The notes under the pieces are model-generated. The model was not told the DNA's origin. It did not search any database and saw only the letters and a program-made list of their open reading frames with translations. 16,643 nt of DNA from Alphaproteobacteria bacterium (GTDB taxonomy: Bacteria; Pseudomonadota; Alphaproteobacteria; UBA2136; UBA6156), in assembly GCA_027489415.1 (NCBI GenBank), contig JAIXZU010000075.1, positions 1-16,643 of the forward strand. Direction: 5' to 3'. The translations under genes were made by a program, and so were the position numbers. Numbering within the stretch: position 1 is the stretch's first letter; each line of letters starts with the position of its first letter. Below, in pieces: positions 5,908 to 12,878 of this stretch.

Positions 5908-7797
5908 ATGAACATGCAAATGCCTCTCACCGCGTCCTACGATGTCATCATTGTCGGGGGTGGTCACGCCGGTGCCGAAGCTGCGGCAGCGTCCGCACGC
6001 ATGGGTGCCAACACCCTCCTCCTCACCGGCAATCTCGATACCATCGGCCAGATGTCCTGCAACCCCGCCATCGGCGGTCTTGCCAAAGGTCACCTTGTGC
6101 GTGAAATCGACGCGCTCGACGGTATCATGGCCCGCATGACCGATATCGCCGGAATTCAGTTCCGCATGTTGAACGCCAGCAAAGGTCCCGCCGTGCGCGG
6201 CCCGCGCGCACAAGCCGATCGCCGCTTGTACCGCGAAGCCGTCCAAACCGAGCTTTTCGCAACCCCCAATCTCACCATACGTCAGTCAGAAGTCACTGAC
6301 TTGGAGGTGGATACAGAAGGCCGCGCCCGCGTGGTTGTCTGTGCCTCCGGCTGGCGTTTTGCGGCGGATGCCATCGTGCTCACCACGGGTACATTCCTGC
6401 GTGGTTTAATCCATATCGGCCAGCAACAGCAAACTGCAGGCCGCGCCGGAGAGTCCGCCAGCCTCCGCCTCGCCGACCGTATCAAGGCCCTCAACTTCAA
6501 AGTCGGCCGCCTCAAAACCGGCACGCCACCGCGCCTCAACACCAAAACGATCGACTACACCCACCTCGAGGAACAACCGGGCGATACTCCACCCCTGCCC
6601 TTCAGCTTCCTCAACTCAACCATTACGCAACCGCAGCTGCCCTGCCATGTCGCTTATACCAATGAGGCCACGCACCAAGTCATCCGGGACAACCTCCACC
6701 GCAGCCCCATGTACAGCGGCCAAATCGAGGGCACCGGCCCACGCTATTGCCCGAGCATCGAAGACAAAGTCGTTCGTTTCGCCGAAAAAACCGGCCACCA
6801 GATCTTTTTGGAACCCGAAGGCTATAACAATCTGGAAGTCTACCCGAACGGAATTTCCACCTCCTTGCCGATCGACGTCCAGCACGCCATCCTCAAAACC
6901 ATCCCCGGTTTGGAGAACGCCGAGATCATGCGCCCCGGCTATGCCATTGAATATGATTACATTGAGCCCACTGAACTCCGCCACACGCTGGAAACGAAAA
7001 AGATCCCCGGCCTCTTCCTCGCCGGCCAAATCAACGGCACAACGGGGTATGAAGAAGCCGCCGCGCAAGGTCTTATGGCCGGTATCAATGCGGCCCTTAA
7101 AGCTGCCGGTCGTGCTCCATTCATCCTGTCGCGTGCCGATGCCTATATCGGCGTGCTCATCGACGATCTGGTCACTCGTGGAACATCGGAGCCCTATCGC
7201 ATGTTCACCTCCCGCGCCGAATATCGCCTGCTCCTTCGTGCGGACAACGCCGACCTCCGCCTTACACAGAAAGGTATCGACCTCGGCCTCGTCTCGCTAC
7301 AACGTAAAGTTGCGTTCGAAGCCCACAAACAGGAGGTCGCCGAGCTCTTTTCCCTCGCCCGGGATCTCAAAGTGAAGCCCTCCTCACCTCTCGGACAACA
7401 AGTTGCACAACTCGCAGGCAACTACACCACCACATGTAGTGTATTCGATGTCCTTAAACGCCCTCAGGTGACACTCGAATACGTAAAAACATACTTACCA
7501 GAATTAGCGCGGTTTTCCGCCAATTCTATGGAGCAACTCGAGGTCGAAGCGCAATACGATGGCTACCTCCAGCGCCAACAGGCGGACGCCGAGCGCCTCC
7601 ACGAGGACGAGGCCCTCGAAATTCCCGTCTCAACTGATTACAACGTAATCGGCGGTCTCTCTACCGAGGTCAAACAAAAGCTCCGGTTGCATCAGCCCCC
7701 TACTCTCGCTGCCGCGGGGCGTATTTCGGGCATCACACCGGCCGCCTTGCAGGCCCTGTGGCTTCACCTGCGTAAATCGGCCCAACAGGCCTCCTAA
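5908..7797 (+). CDS. mnmG: tRNA uridine-5-carboxymethylaminomethyl modification enzyme MnmG (GidA)
   Basis: FAD enzyme of 629 residues that, with MnmE, installs the carboxymethylaminomethyl group on wobble U34 of certain tRNAs. Seen in order: dinucleotide-binding GGGHAGAE (17-24), the Cys motif SCNPAIGGLAKGHL (about 50), QFRMLNASKGPAVRGPRAQ, TGTFLRG, LKTGTPPRL, YCPSIEDK (about 280), the FAD motif AGQINGTTGYEEAAAQG (about 372-388), RMFTSRAEYRLLLR and the C-terminal helical domain that contacts MnmE. The length is normal for the family. The ATG at 5908 is chosen because the promoter places the transcript start there; ATGs at 5914 and 5920 are possible. It is followed after 6 bp by rsmG, a common pair. 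No mnmE is seen upstream, where many relatives carry it. Confidence 0.97.
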   Translation: MNMQMPLTASYDVIIVGGGHAGAEAAAASARMGANTLLLTGNLDTIGQMSCNPAIGGLAKGHLVREIDALDGIMARMTDIAGIQFRMLNASKGPAVRGPRAQADRRLYREAVQTELFATPNLTIRQSEVTDLEVDTEGRARVVVCASGWRFAADAIVLTTGTFLRGLIHIGQQQQTAGRAGESASLRLADRIKALNFKVGRLKTGTPPRLNTKTIDYTHLEEQPGDTPPLPFSFLNSTITQPQLPCHVAYTNEATHQVIRDNLHRSPMYSGQIEGTGPRYCPSIEDKVVRFAEKTGHQIFLEPEGYNNLEVYPNGISTSLPIDVQHAILKTIPGLENAEIMRPGYAIEYDYIEPTELRHTLETKKIPGLFLAGQINGTTGYEEAAAQGLMAGINAALKAAGRAPFILSRADAYIGVLIDDLVTRGTSEPYRMFTSRAEYRLLLRADNADLRLTQKGIDLGLVSLQRKVAFEAHKQEVAELFSLARDLKVKPSSPLGQQVAQLAGNYTTTCSVFDVLKRPQVTLEYVKTYLPELARFSANSMEQLEVEAQYDGYLQRQQADAERLHEDEALEIPVSTDYNVIGGLSTEVKQKLRLHQPPTLAAAGRISGITPAALQALWLHLRKSAQQAS

Positions 7798-7803
7798 ACC
7801 CCT

Positions 7804-8427
7804 ATGGAACGCATGGAACAGCTCTTAGGTGCCCCGTTAAGTGCCGAAAAAACGTCACAAATCCGCGCATATGGGGCGCTACTCCGTCAATGGAATCCCA
7901 AAATCAATCTGGTTGCCCCCTCCACTTTGCCGCATTGGGAGGAACGCCACGTGCTGGACTCCGCCCAGCTCGTTCCGCACCTCCCCACAAGCCAGGGAAA
8001 TACCCCGCTCGAAATCCTCGATGTTGGCTCTGGTGCTGGGCTTCCGGGCCTAATTATGGCTATTTTGGCACCGCACCATCGTTTCACGCTGGCGGAACGG
8101 GACCAACGCAAGGCCGCTTTCCTCCATACAGCCGTCCATAACCTCGGTTTAGGGCATGTAAAAGTCCATGCCGGAGACGTTAAACTGTTAACAAATCAAT
8201 ACGATATCATTGCAAGCCGTGCTTGGGCCAGCCTACCGGACATCCTTACTCTCACCTCTCCCCTGCTACGTGAGGATGGCGCATGGTTGCTGCTTAAAGG
8301 GAAGGCACTCGACGCAGAATTAAGGGCTTGTGAAACTTTGTTCCACCTGACAACCGCACGCACTCCGAGTATAGTTCCCTCCATCGACGGCGAGCACGGT
8401 TGGGTCATCAAACTCTCTCGGGCCTGA
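7804..8427 (+). CDS. rsmG: 16S rRNA (guanine527-N7)-methyltransferase RsmG (GidB)
   Basis: SAM-dependent methyltransferase of 207 residues that makes m7G527 in 16S rRNA. The SAM-binding LDVGSGAGLPGL (72-83), the AERDQRKAAFL motif, the VHAGDV segment and the conserved ASRAWASLPDIL stretch match the family, and the length is typical. The ATG at 7804 begins only 6 bp after the mnmG stop, so it is co-transcribed with mnmG; a second in-frame ATG lies at 7813. No strong ribosome site is visible, which fits translational coupling. Confidence 0.95.
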   Translation: MERMEQLLGAPLSAEKTSQIRAYGALLRQWNPKINLVAPSTLPHWEERHVLDSAQLVPHLPTSQGNTPLEILDVGSGAGLPGLIMAILAPHHRFTLAERDQRKAAFLHTAVHNLGLGHVKVHAGDVKLLTNQYDIIASRAWASLPDILTLTSPLLREDGAWLLLKGKALDAELRACETLFHLTTARTPSIVPSIDGEHGWVIKLSRA

Positions 8428-8459
8428 GTGAAACTCCAAACGCAGTTTCACGGGGAACC
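8428..8459. promoter_or_regulatory. parS-like site and inverted repeat between rsmG and parA
   Basis: AGTTTCACGGGGAACC (8444-8459) matches parS consensus TGTTNCACGTGNAACA at 11 of 14 fixed positions and is nearly identical to the reverse complement of the site at 5858-5873. Its left half also forms a perfect 8-bp inverted repeat with 8428-8435 (GTGAAACT with AGTTTCAC, 8-nt spacing). It lies immediately after the rsmG stop and 134 bp before parA. Confidence 0.5.
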
Positions 8460-8592
8460 TGAAGATCATTACGATCGTCAAAACCTGTTTTAATCGTCGT
8501 TCAGCCCGCAGGTAGCGCGCAAGGGTAGGGTGGGGTGTCAAATCGCCATCCTTGTTTGGGGCATTGAAATGGATACAGGGGATAAGAACGTC

Positions 8593-9414
8593 ATGACCGC
8601 GCGAATCATCGCACTCAGCAATCAAAAAGGGGGCGTCGGTAAAACGACGACCGCCATCAACCTTGCCACCGCACTTGCCGCCTGCGGCAACCGCGTGATG
8701 GTCATCGACTTCGATCCTCAAGGGAATACCACCACCGGCTTCGGTGTGGACAAACGCAATCTGAAGGCCAGCAGCTATAGCCTGCTCATGGGCGAATCCG
8801 ACCTCGCCACCGCTACAGTCAAAACCTCCGTCCCCGGTCTCTGGCTGGTGCCCAGCACCATCCACCTGTCCGGTGCGGAAGTTGAACTCGTCCCCGTCAT
8901 GGCCCGTGAAAACCGCCTGAAGGACGCCCTGCTGCCTGCCCACGAAATCTACGATTACGTCTTTATCGACTGCCCCCCTTCCCTCGGCCTCCTCACCATT
9001 AATGCTCTGGTCGCCAGCACGGATATCATGATACCCCTGCAGTGCGAGTTCTTCGCCATGGAAGGTCTCAGCCAGTTGTTCAAGACGATCGACCTCGTCA
9101 AACGCAACCTCAACCCGCAGCTGGAACTTCTCGGCGTCCTGCTCACCATGTTCGACAAACGCAACAATCTCGCCCAACAAGTGGTGAACGATGTCCGCGA
9201 ACACTTGGGGGATAAAGTCTTCGACACCATCATCCCCCGTAACGTGCGCCTGTCGGAGGCCCCTTCCCACGGTGCCCCGGGGCTGATCTACGACGTCAAA
9301 TCCCCCGGTTCCCAAGCCTACATCCGTTTGGCTGCGGAGCTCATGCAGCGCCTCACCGTTCCCGCAGTCCTGCCGGAAGGCACGCCAGCCGGTACCACCG
9401 CCCAAGCCGCCTAA
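8593..9414 (+). CDS. parA: Chromosome-partitioning ATPase ParA (Soj)
   Basis: ATPase of 273 residues that forms nucleoid-bound dimers and moves ParB-parS complexes during segregation. The deviant Walker A KGGVGKTT (12-19, signature Lys12) is followed by DFDPQGN, Walker B IDCPPSLG and the conserved RNVRLSEAPSHGAPGLIYD stretch. There is no N-terminal DNA-binding domain, so this is the chromosomal rather than the plasmid type Ia form. I chose the ATG at 8593, where the family begins just before the Walker A; AGGGG (8577-8581) lies 11 nt upstream. In-frame starts at 8569 (ATG) and 8530 (GTG) would add residues unlike the family. parB follows after 39 bp. Confidence 0.95.
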   Translation: MTARIIALSNQKGGVGKTTTAINLATALAACGNRVMVIDFDPQGNTTTGFGVDKRNLKASSYSLLMGESDLATATVKTSVPGLWLVPSTIHLSGAEVELVPVMARENRLKDALLPAHEIYDYVFIDCPPSLGLLTINALVASTDIMIPLQCEFFAMEGLSQLFKTIDLVKRNLNPQLELLGVLLTMFDKRNNLAQQVVNDVREHLGDKVFDTIIPRNVRLSEAPSHGAPGLIYDVKSPGSQAYIRLAAELMQRLTVPAVLPEGTPAGTTAQAA

Positions 9415-9453
9415 CCTCATTCGCCAAGATACTTGTAATAAGGAGCCAACATC

Positions 9454-10563
9454 ATGAACCAGCCCACCAACCCTAACGCACCGGCTACCACCCCTTCCCC
9501 GCTGCAATCAGTCGCCCTGCCCGGCGTTCAGTCTTCCCCGCAGGCCCATGCCAGCGCCCTTGCCACCATCGCCGCCGCCCAGCAAGCCACTGCTGCCGCC
9601 AAACCGCCGGTCAAAGGCCTCGGCCGTGGTCTCGGCTCGCTGCTGGATGACACCGCCGCCGCCGCCATCGCCCCCCAGCCTGCCTCCGGCCAAACACCGG
9701 CCACCGCGCCCAAGGCGGAAAGCATGCTGCCGCTCACCAGTCTGGTCCCCTCCTCTGTCCAGCCGCGCCGCCAGTTTGATGACAACGCCATCGAAGCCCT
9801 CAGCATCTCCATCAAGTCACAAGGTGTGCTCCAGCCACTCCTCGTCCGTCCCTCCAAAATGCAGGGCCAATATGAGATTATCGGTGGTGAACGCCGCTGG
9901 CGCGCTGCCAAAATGGCCGGCCTCACCGAAGTCCCCGTCATCATCCGGGAACTCGACGACGGCCGCGCCCTCGAAGTTGCACTGGTCGAAAACGTCCAAC
10001 GTGCGGACCTCAACCCCTTGGAAGAAGCCGCTGGCTACCAGCGCCTCGTTGCGGAATTCAACTATACGCATGAGGACATGGCCCGCGTCACCGGTAAATC
10101 ACGCAGCCACATCACCAACCTGCTTCGCCTCTTGGCCCTGCCGGACAAAATCAAGGAATGCGTCAACAGCGGCCTGCTCAGCATGGGCCACGCCCGTGCC
10201 CTCCTTGGCTTGGCGGAAGACCCCGAGCTCCAGCTCCGCGCCGCCAACCGCGTCATCAAAAACCAGCTGAGCGTACGCGAAACCGAGGACCTCGTCCGCA
10301 ACCTCGTCCGCCCCAACCAGCCCGCCCGTGGCCGCCGCCCCGCGGACCCCAAAATCTCCGCGCTGGAAACCCTGATGCAGGAACGCGTCGGCCTCAAGGT
10401 TGCCATCCGCCAGAAGGACAACAAAGGCGGCGGCTCGGTCCGAATCTTCTTCGACAGTGTCGATGAACTCTCCGCCCTCCTCAAGCGCCTCAGCACCCAG
10501 CAACAGCAGGCACTAGCTCAGGCCATGGCCCAAACCCAGCCGGAAGGACGGATTGAGCTCTAG
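9454..10563 (+). CDS. parB: Chromosome-partitioning protein ParB (Spo0J), long N-terminus
   Basis: CTP-dependent DNA clamp of 369 residues that loads at parS and stimulates ParA. The ParA-contact motif KGLGRGLG is at 54-61 and the CTPase motifs are GERRWRAAK (145-153) and ENVQRADLNPLEEA (179-192). A helix-turn-helix follows at about 205-230, and a C-terminal dimerisation region ends in a Gln/Ala-rich tail. TAAGGAG (9439-9445) sits 8 nt before the ATG, so the start is secure. The first 53 residues, rich in Pro, Ala, Gln and Thr, precede the ParA-contact motif, which in most chromosomal ParBs lies within the first 15 or so residues. A second Ala/Pro-rich linker (66-90) follows it. The gene ends before a strong terminator. 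Confidence 0.96.
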   Translation: MNQPTNPNAPATTPSPLQSVALPGVQSSPQAHASALATIAAAQQATAAAKPPVKGLGRGLGSLLDDTAAAAIAPQPASGQTPATAPKAESMLPLTSLVPSSVQPRRQFDDNAIEALSISIKSQGVLQPLLVRPSKMQGQYEIIGGERRWRAAKMAGLTEVPVIIRELDDGRALEVALVENVQRADLNPLEEAAGYQRLVAEFNYTHEDMARVTGKSRSHITNLLRLLALPDKIKECVNSGLLSMGHARALLGLAEDPELQLRAANRVIKNQLSVRETEDLVRNLVRPNQPARGRRPADPKISALETLMQERVGLKVAIRQKDNKGGGSVRIFFDSVDELSALLKRLSTQQQQALAQAMAQTQPEGRIEL

Positions 10564-10613
10564 CCAGAGACATCAAAAACTTGCCCAATCAAGTAAACGC
10601 CTACTTATCCTGC

Positions 10614-10660
10614 AAAGGGCGAAAATCGGAAATAATCTCCGGTTTTCGCCCTTTCAATCT
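10614..10660 (+). terminator. Intrinsic terminator of parAB
   Basis: A long stem, with 12 perfect pairs (10614-10625 with 10643-10654) extended inward by about four more including one wobble, encloses a short A/T-rich loop. A T-rich stretch follows. It is 50 bp past the parB stop. Confidence 0.88.
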
Positions 10661-11030
10661 TTTCAATAGCCCGCCAAACGCCCCCTTATCGCCTCCGTAT
10701 ACGGCATGTATGCTGAAATTTGGCCCTTAAATCGAATTCATCAACCATTCCAAAATCCATAAGTACCCACTCACATCTGGTGGTGGAAATGGCCACTCCA
10801 CACCCACTCAAAATCCAGCAGGTATACCGCCAGTCAGCGCGGGTATGCTGCCTGTGCGCCAAGCCCTGCTTGCAATGTATGCAAACTCTGGCCGTTATGT
10901 CACACCCCTCCGCCTCGTTACGGCAGGTGGCGTTGACGCTCTCCCGAACTCATCCCACTCTCCTGTGTACTCCGATGCGCTCTCCGTGCGTCTGGTAATC
11001 GAACACAAAGTAACAAAAGGGAATATCCCA
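10661..11030 (+). other. Long non-coding leader upstream of the porin
   Basis: Some 370 bp without a credible gene. It contains a perfect palindrome CCGTATACGG (10695-10704), a second GTATAC palindrome (GGTATACC, 10821-10828) and an 8-bp direct repeat GTATGCTG (10708-10715 and 10843-10850). A TTGACG (10933-10938) could be a -35, but no good -10 stands at 16-18 bp. The frame of the porin stays open through the last 186 bp, but the signal peptide and ribosome site place the start at 11031. Such a long leader could carry porin regulation. Confidence 0.35.
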
Positions 11031-12110
11031 ATGAAAAAGACCCTTCTGGCAACGTCGGCTCTCGCCTTCATCGCTGCCCAAGCGTCCGCGGTGGACGTCG
11101 AACTGTACGGTCAGGTCAACAAGGGCCTGTTCGGTTACAGCGATGGCCGCGACTCTAACGTCGTCGTCATCGACAACGCCCTCTCCAGCACCCGCTTCGG
11201 CCTGAAAGGCGCCCAGTCTCTCGACAATGGCCTCACTGCCTCCGTCCTCTTCGAAGGCGAAATGGCCTCCAACCCGTCCAACGACTTCACCCAGGCCTCC
11301 GTCGCCGGTTCCACCGGTACCGCCACCACGCCTGCCAACACCAGCGCCTCCTTTAACGAGCGCCAAGCTCGCGTCGGTCTCTCCGGCAGCTTCGGTGGTG
11401 TCTACCTCGGCCAGCAAAGCACCGCTATCGATGGCGTCCTGACCCAGGATCTCGTCGGCGCCCAGGACGTCATGACCGCCGACTACGCCCGTATCGGTGG
11501 TGGCCTGCGCCTGCGTAACACCAGCGGCGGCCTGTCTTCCGTGACCATTAACAGCCTCACCTCCGGCATCGCCCAAAGCCGTACGGACAGCGTCCGCTAC
11601 GACTCCCCGATCTTCGCCGGCTTCCAGGCCCGCGCCAGCATCGCCCAGGGCGGGGACACCGAAGGTGCCGTCTTCTACGATGGCGCCGCAGGCGACTTCA
11701 AACTCAAAGGCGCCGCCGGTGTTCGCTTCAACAACGACTCCACCACTGCCGCCAGCACTGCGGACCGTGAATACGCCGCCAGCGTCAGCGCCGCCCACAC
11801 CTCCGGCCTCGGTGCCACCCTCGGCTACACCATGCAGGACGTCAGCACCCGCGACGCCGAAGGCTGGTATACCAAGGTCGGCTACGCCTGGGATGCCTTC
11901 GAAGTCGCCGCCGACTACGGCGTCAACGATCACTTCGGCAACGCCCTCCCCTCCGAGAACGGCCTCAAAGCCTACGGCCTCGGTGGTCAGTACAACATGG
12001 GCAACGGCGTCAGTGTTGCCGGTCTCTACCGCCAGTATGACAGCAACGTCACCGGCACCAGCGGTCAGAACATCGACCTCTACGGCGTCAACATGCGCGT
12101 CAAGTTCTAA
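11031..12110 (+). CDS. Outer-membrane porin (Porin_4-like)
   Basis: Predicted 359-residue beta-barrel forming a diffusion channel in the outer membrane. A Sec signal peptide (about 1-20, MKKTLLATS through QASA) precedes a first strand VDVELYGQVNKGLFGYS, typical of general porins. Alternating Gly/aromatic strands run through the protein, including TRFGLKG, QARVGLSGSFGGVYLGQQ and AYGLGGQYNMG. The last strand, YGVNMRVKF, ends in Phe, the signal for barrel insertion by BAM. The ATG at 11031 has AAAGGGA about 8 nt upstream. Codon use is strongly biased to C-ending codons, fitting high expression. The gene has its own terminator and a long leader. Substrate preference cannot be told. Confidence 0.93.
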   Translation: MKKTLLATSALAFIAAQASAVDVELYGQVNKGLFGYSDGRDSNVVVIDNALSSTRFGLKGAQSLDNGLTASVLFEGEMASNPSNDFTQASVAGSTGTATTPANTSASFNERQARVGLSGSFGGVYLGQQSTAIDGVLTQDLVGAQDVMTADYARIGGGLRLRNTSGGLSSVTINSLTSGIAQSRTDSVRYDSPIFAGFQARASIAQGGDTEGAVFYDGAAGDFKLKGAAGVRFNNDSTTAASTADREYAASVSAAHTSGLGATLGYTMQDVSTRDAEGWYTKVGYAWDAFEVAADYGVNDHFGNALPSENGLKAYGLGGQYNMGNGVSVAGLYRQYDSNVTGTSGQNIDLYGVNMRVKF

Positions 12111-12128
12111 GCTCCGGCTTGGTATGGG

Positions 12129-12152
12129 AAAGGGCCCTGCGGGGCCCTTTTT
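12129..12152 (+). terminator. Intrinsic terminator of the porin gene
   Basis: A 9-bp stem (12129-12137 with 12142-12150) closes a TGCG tetraloop of the stable UNCG class. It is followed by a T run to 12152. It lies about 20 bp past the porin stop. Confidence 0.93.
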
Positions 12153-12274
12153 GCGGGCATTATACTCACTTTGCTTACATCCTGCGCCGCACTGGTTGAC
12201 AAACCTCCTCTGCCCCCGCACCATTCGCTCCATTCCGGCCCTCACAGGCCTTAAAAACAAAAGGATACGCCTCC

Positions 12275-12811
12275 ATGCCCCGTTCCACCCCTGCCCTTCT
12301 CAGCCTCGCCCTGCTTCTGTCTCTGGGTCTGTCCGCTGCAGGGTGCAGCTCCCTGAAAAACATCAAAACCGAAGCCCCCGAAGCCAACCCGACGGACATG
12401 CCCGCAGGCCCGGGTCTTCTGTCCGGTGAATCCGGCAACCTGCTGGACGCCTTCAAGTCCGGCAAAAACGGCACCGAAACCGGCGGGAATATCGGCGTGA
12501 ACATCTTCCTCTGGCGCGCCAGTCTGGAAAGTATCGCCTTCATGCCCATCACGCAGGCGGACAGTAACGGCGGCGTCATCGTCACCGACTGGTACTCCCA
12601 GCCGGAGCAGCCGAACGAACGCGTCAAAGCGAACATCTTGATTCTCGGCAAGTCCCTGCGCGCGGATGCTCTCAAGGTCACGCTGTTCAAGCAAACCCGC
12701 GTCGGCTCGGAATGGAAGGACGCCCCCGTGGCTCCCGCAACGGTCACAGCACTCGAAGACACCATCCTCACCAAGGCCCGCGCTATCCGCGTCCAAACCA
12801 TGGCCAAATAG
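12275..12811 (+). CDS. DUF3576 domain lipoprotein
   Basis: Lipoprotein of 178 residues. A signal peptide with a hydrophobic run (about 7-20) ends in a lipobox-like A-A-G-C, with Cys24 as the lipidation site. The body carries the DUF3576 pattern: GVNIFLWRASLESIAFMP, then GGVIVTDWYS, PNERVKANI, LRADALKVTLF, and near the end LEDTILTKARAIR. The family is almost confined to alphaproteobacteria and has no known function. Gene position next to leuS is usual for it. The ATG at 12275 has AAAGGA about 10 nt upstream. A TTGACA (12196-12201) may be a -35, but the -10 is poor. A separate terminator ends it before leuS. Confidence 0.92.
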   Translation: MPRSTPALLSLALLLSLGLSAAGCSSLKNIKTEAPEANPTDMPAGPGLLSGESGNLLDAFKSGKNGTETGGNIGVNIFLWRASLESIAFMPITQADSNGGVIVTDWYSQPEQPNERVKANILILGKSLRADALKVTLFKQTRVGSEWKDAPVAPATVTALEDTILTKARAIRVQTMAK

Positions 12812-12825
12812 CCTTACCTCAACAT

Positions 12826-12850
12826 AAAGGCCCTGCGGGGCCTTTTCTTT
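12826..12850 (+). terminator. Intrinsic terminator between the DUF3576 gene and leuS
   Basis: An 8-bp stem (12826-12833 with 12838-12845) closes a TGCG tetraloop and is followed by a T-rich tract. It is almost the same design as the terminator at 12129. It leaves only 28 bp before the leuS ATG. Confidence 0.92.
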
Positions 12851-12865
12851 TTGGCCGTCTGCCTC

Positions 12866-12871
12866 TATTCT
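12866..12871 (+). promoter_or_regulatory. Possible leuS -10 element for a leaderless mRNA
   Basis: TATTCT ends 8 nt before the A of the leuS ATG, no ribosome site is present, and a terminator lies just upstream. A -10 here would start transcription at or next to the start codon. The -35 region is only T-rich, so the call is weak. Confidence 0.3.
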
Positions 12872-12878
12872 GGGCTCC

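Noticed and set aside
8428..8592. Chromosome origin between rsmG and parA
   Set aside because: No cluster of DnaA boxes and no clear A/T-rich unwinding region; only the parS-like site and one inverted repeat are seen.
8320..9507. Long minus-strand open frame over parA
   Set aside because: It is opposite an unambiguous ParA, lacks a ribosome site and spans both flanking intergenic regions.
10845..11030. N-terminal extension of the porin
   Set aside because: The frame is open, but the signal peptide and ribosome site start at 11031, and the extra 62 residues are unlike any porin.
10950..12260. Long open frame (436 codons) antisense to the porin
   Set aside because: It mirrors the C-ending codon bias of the porin; the product is a Gly/Ala/Val/Asp-rich sequence with no domain, and the plus-strand porin is clear.
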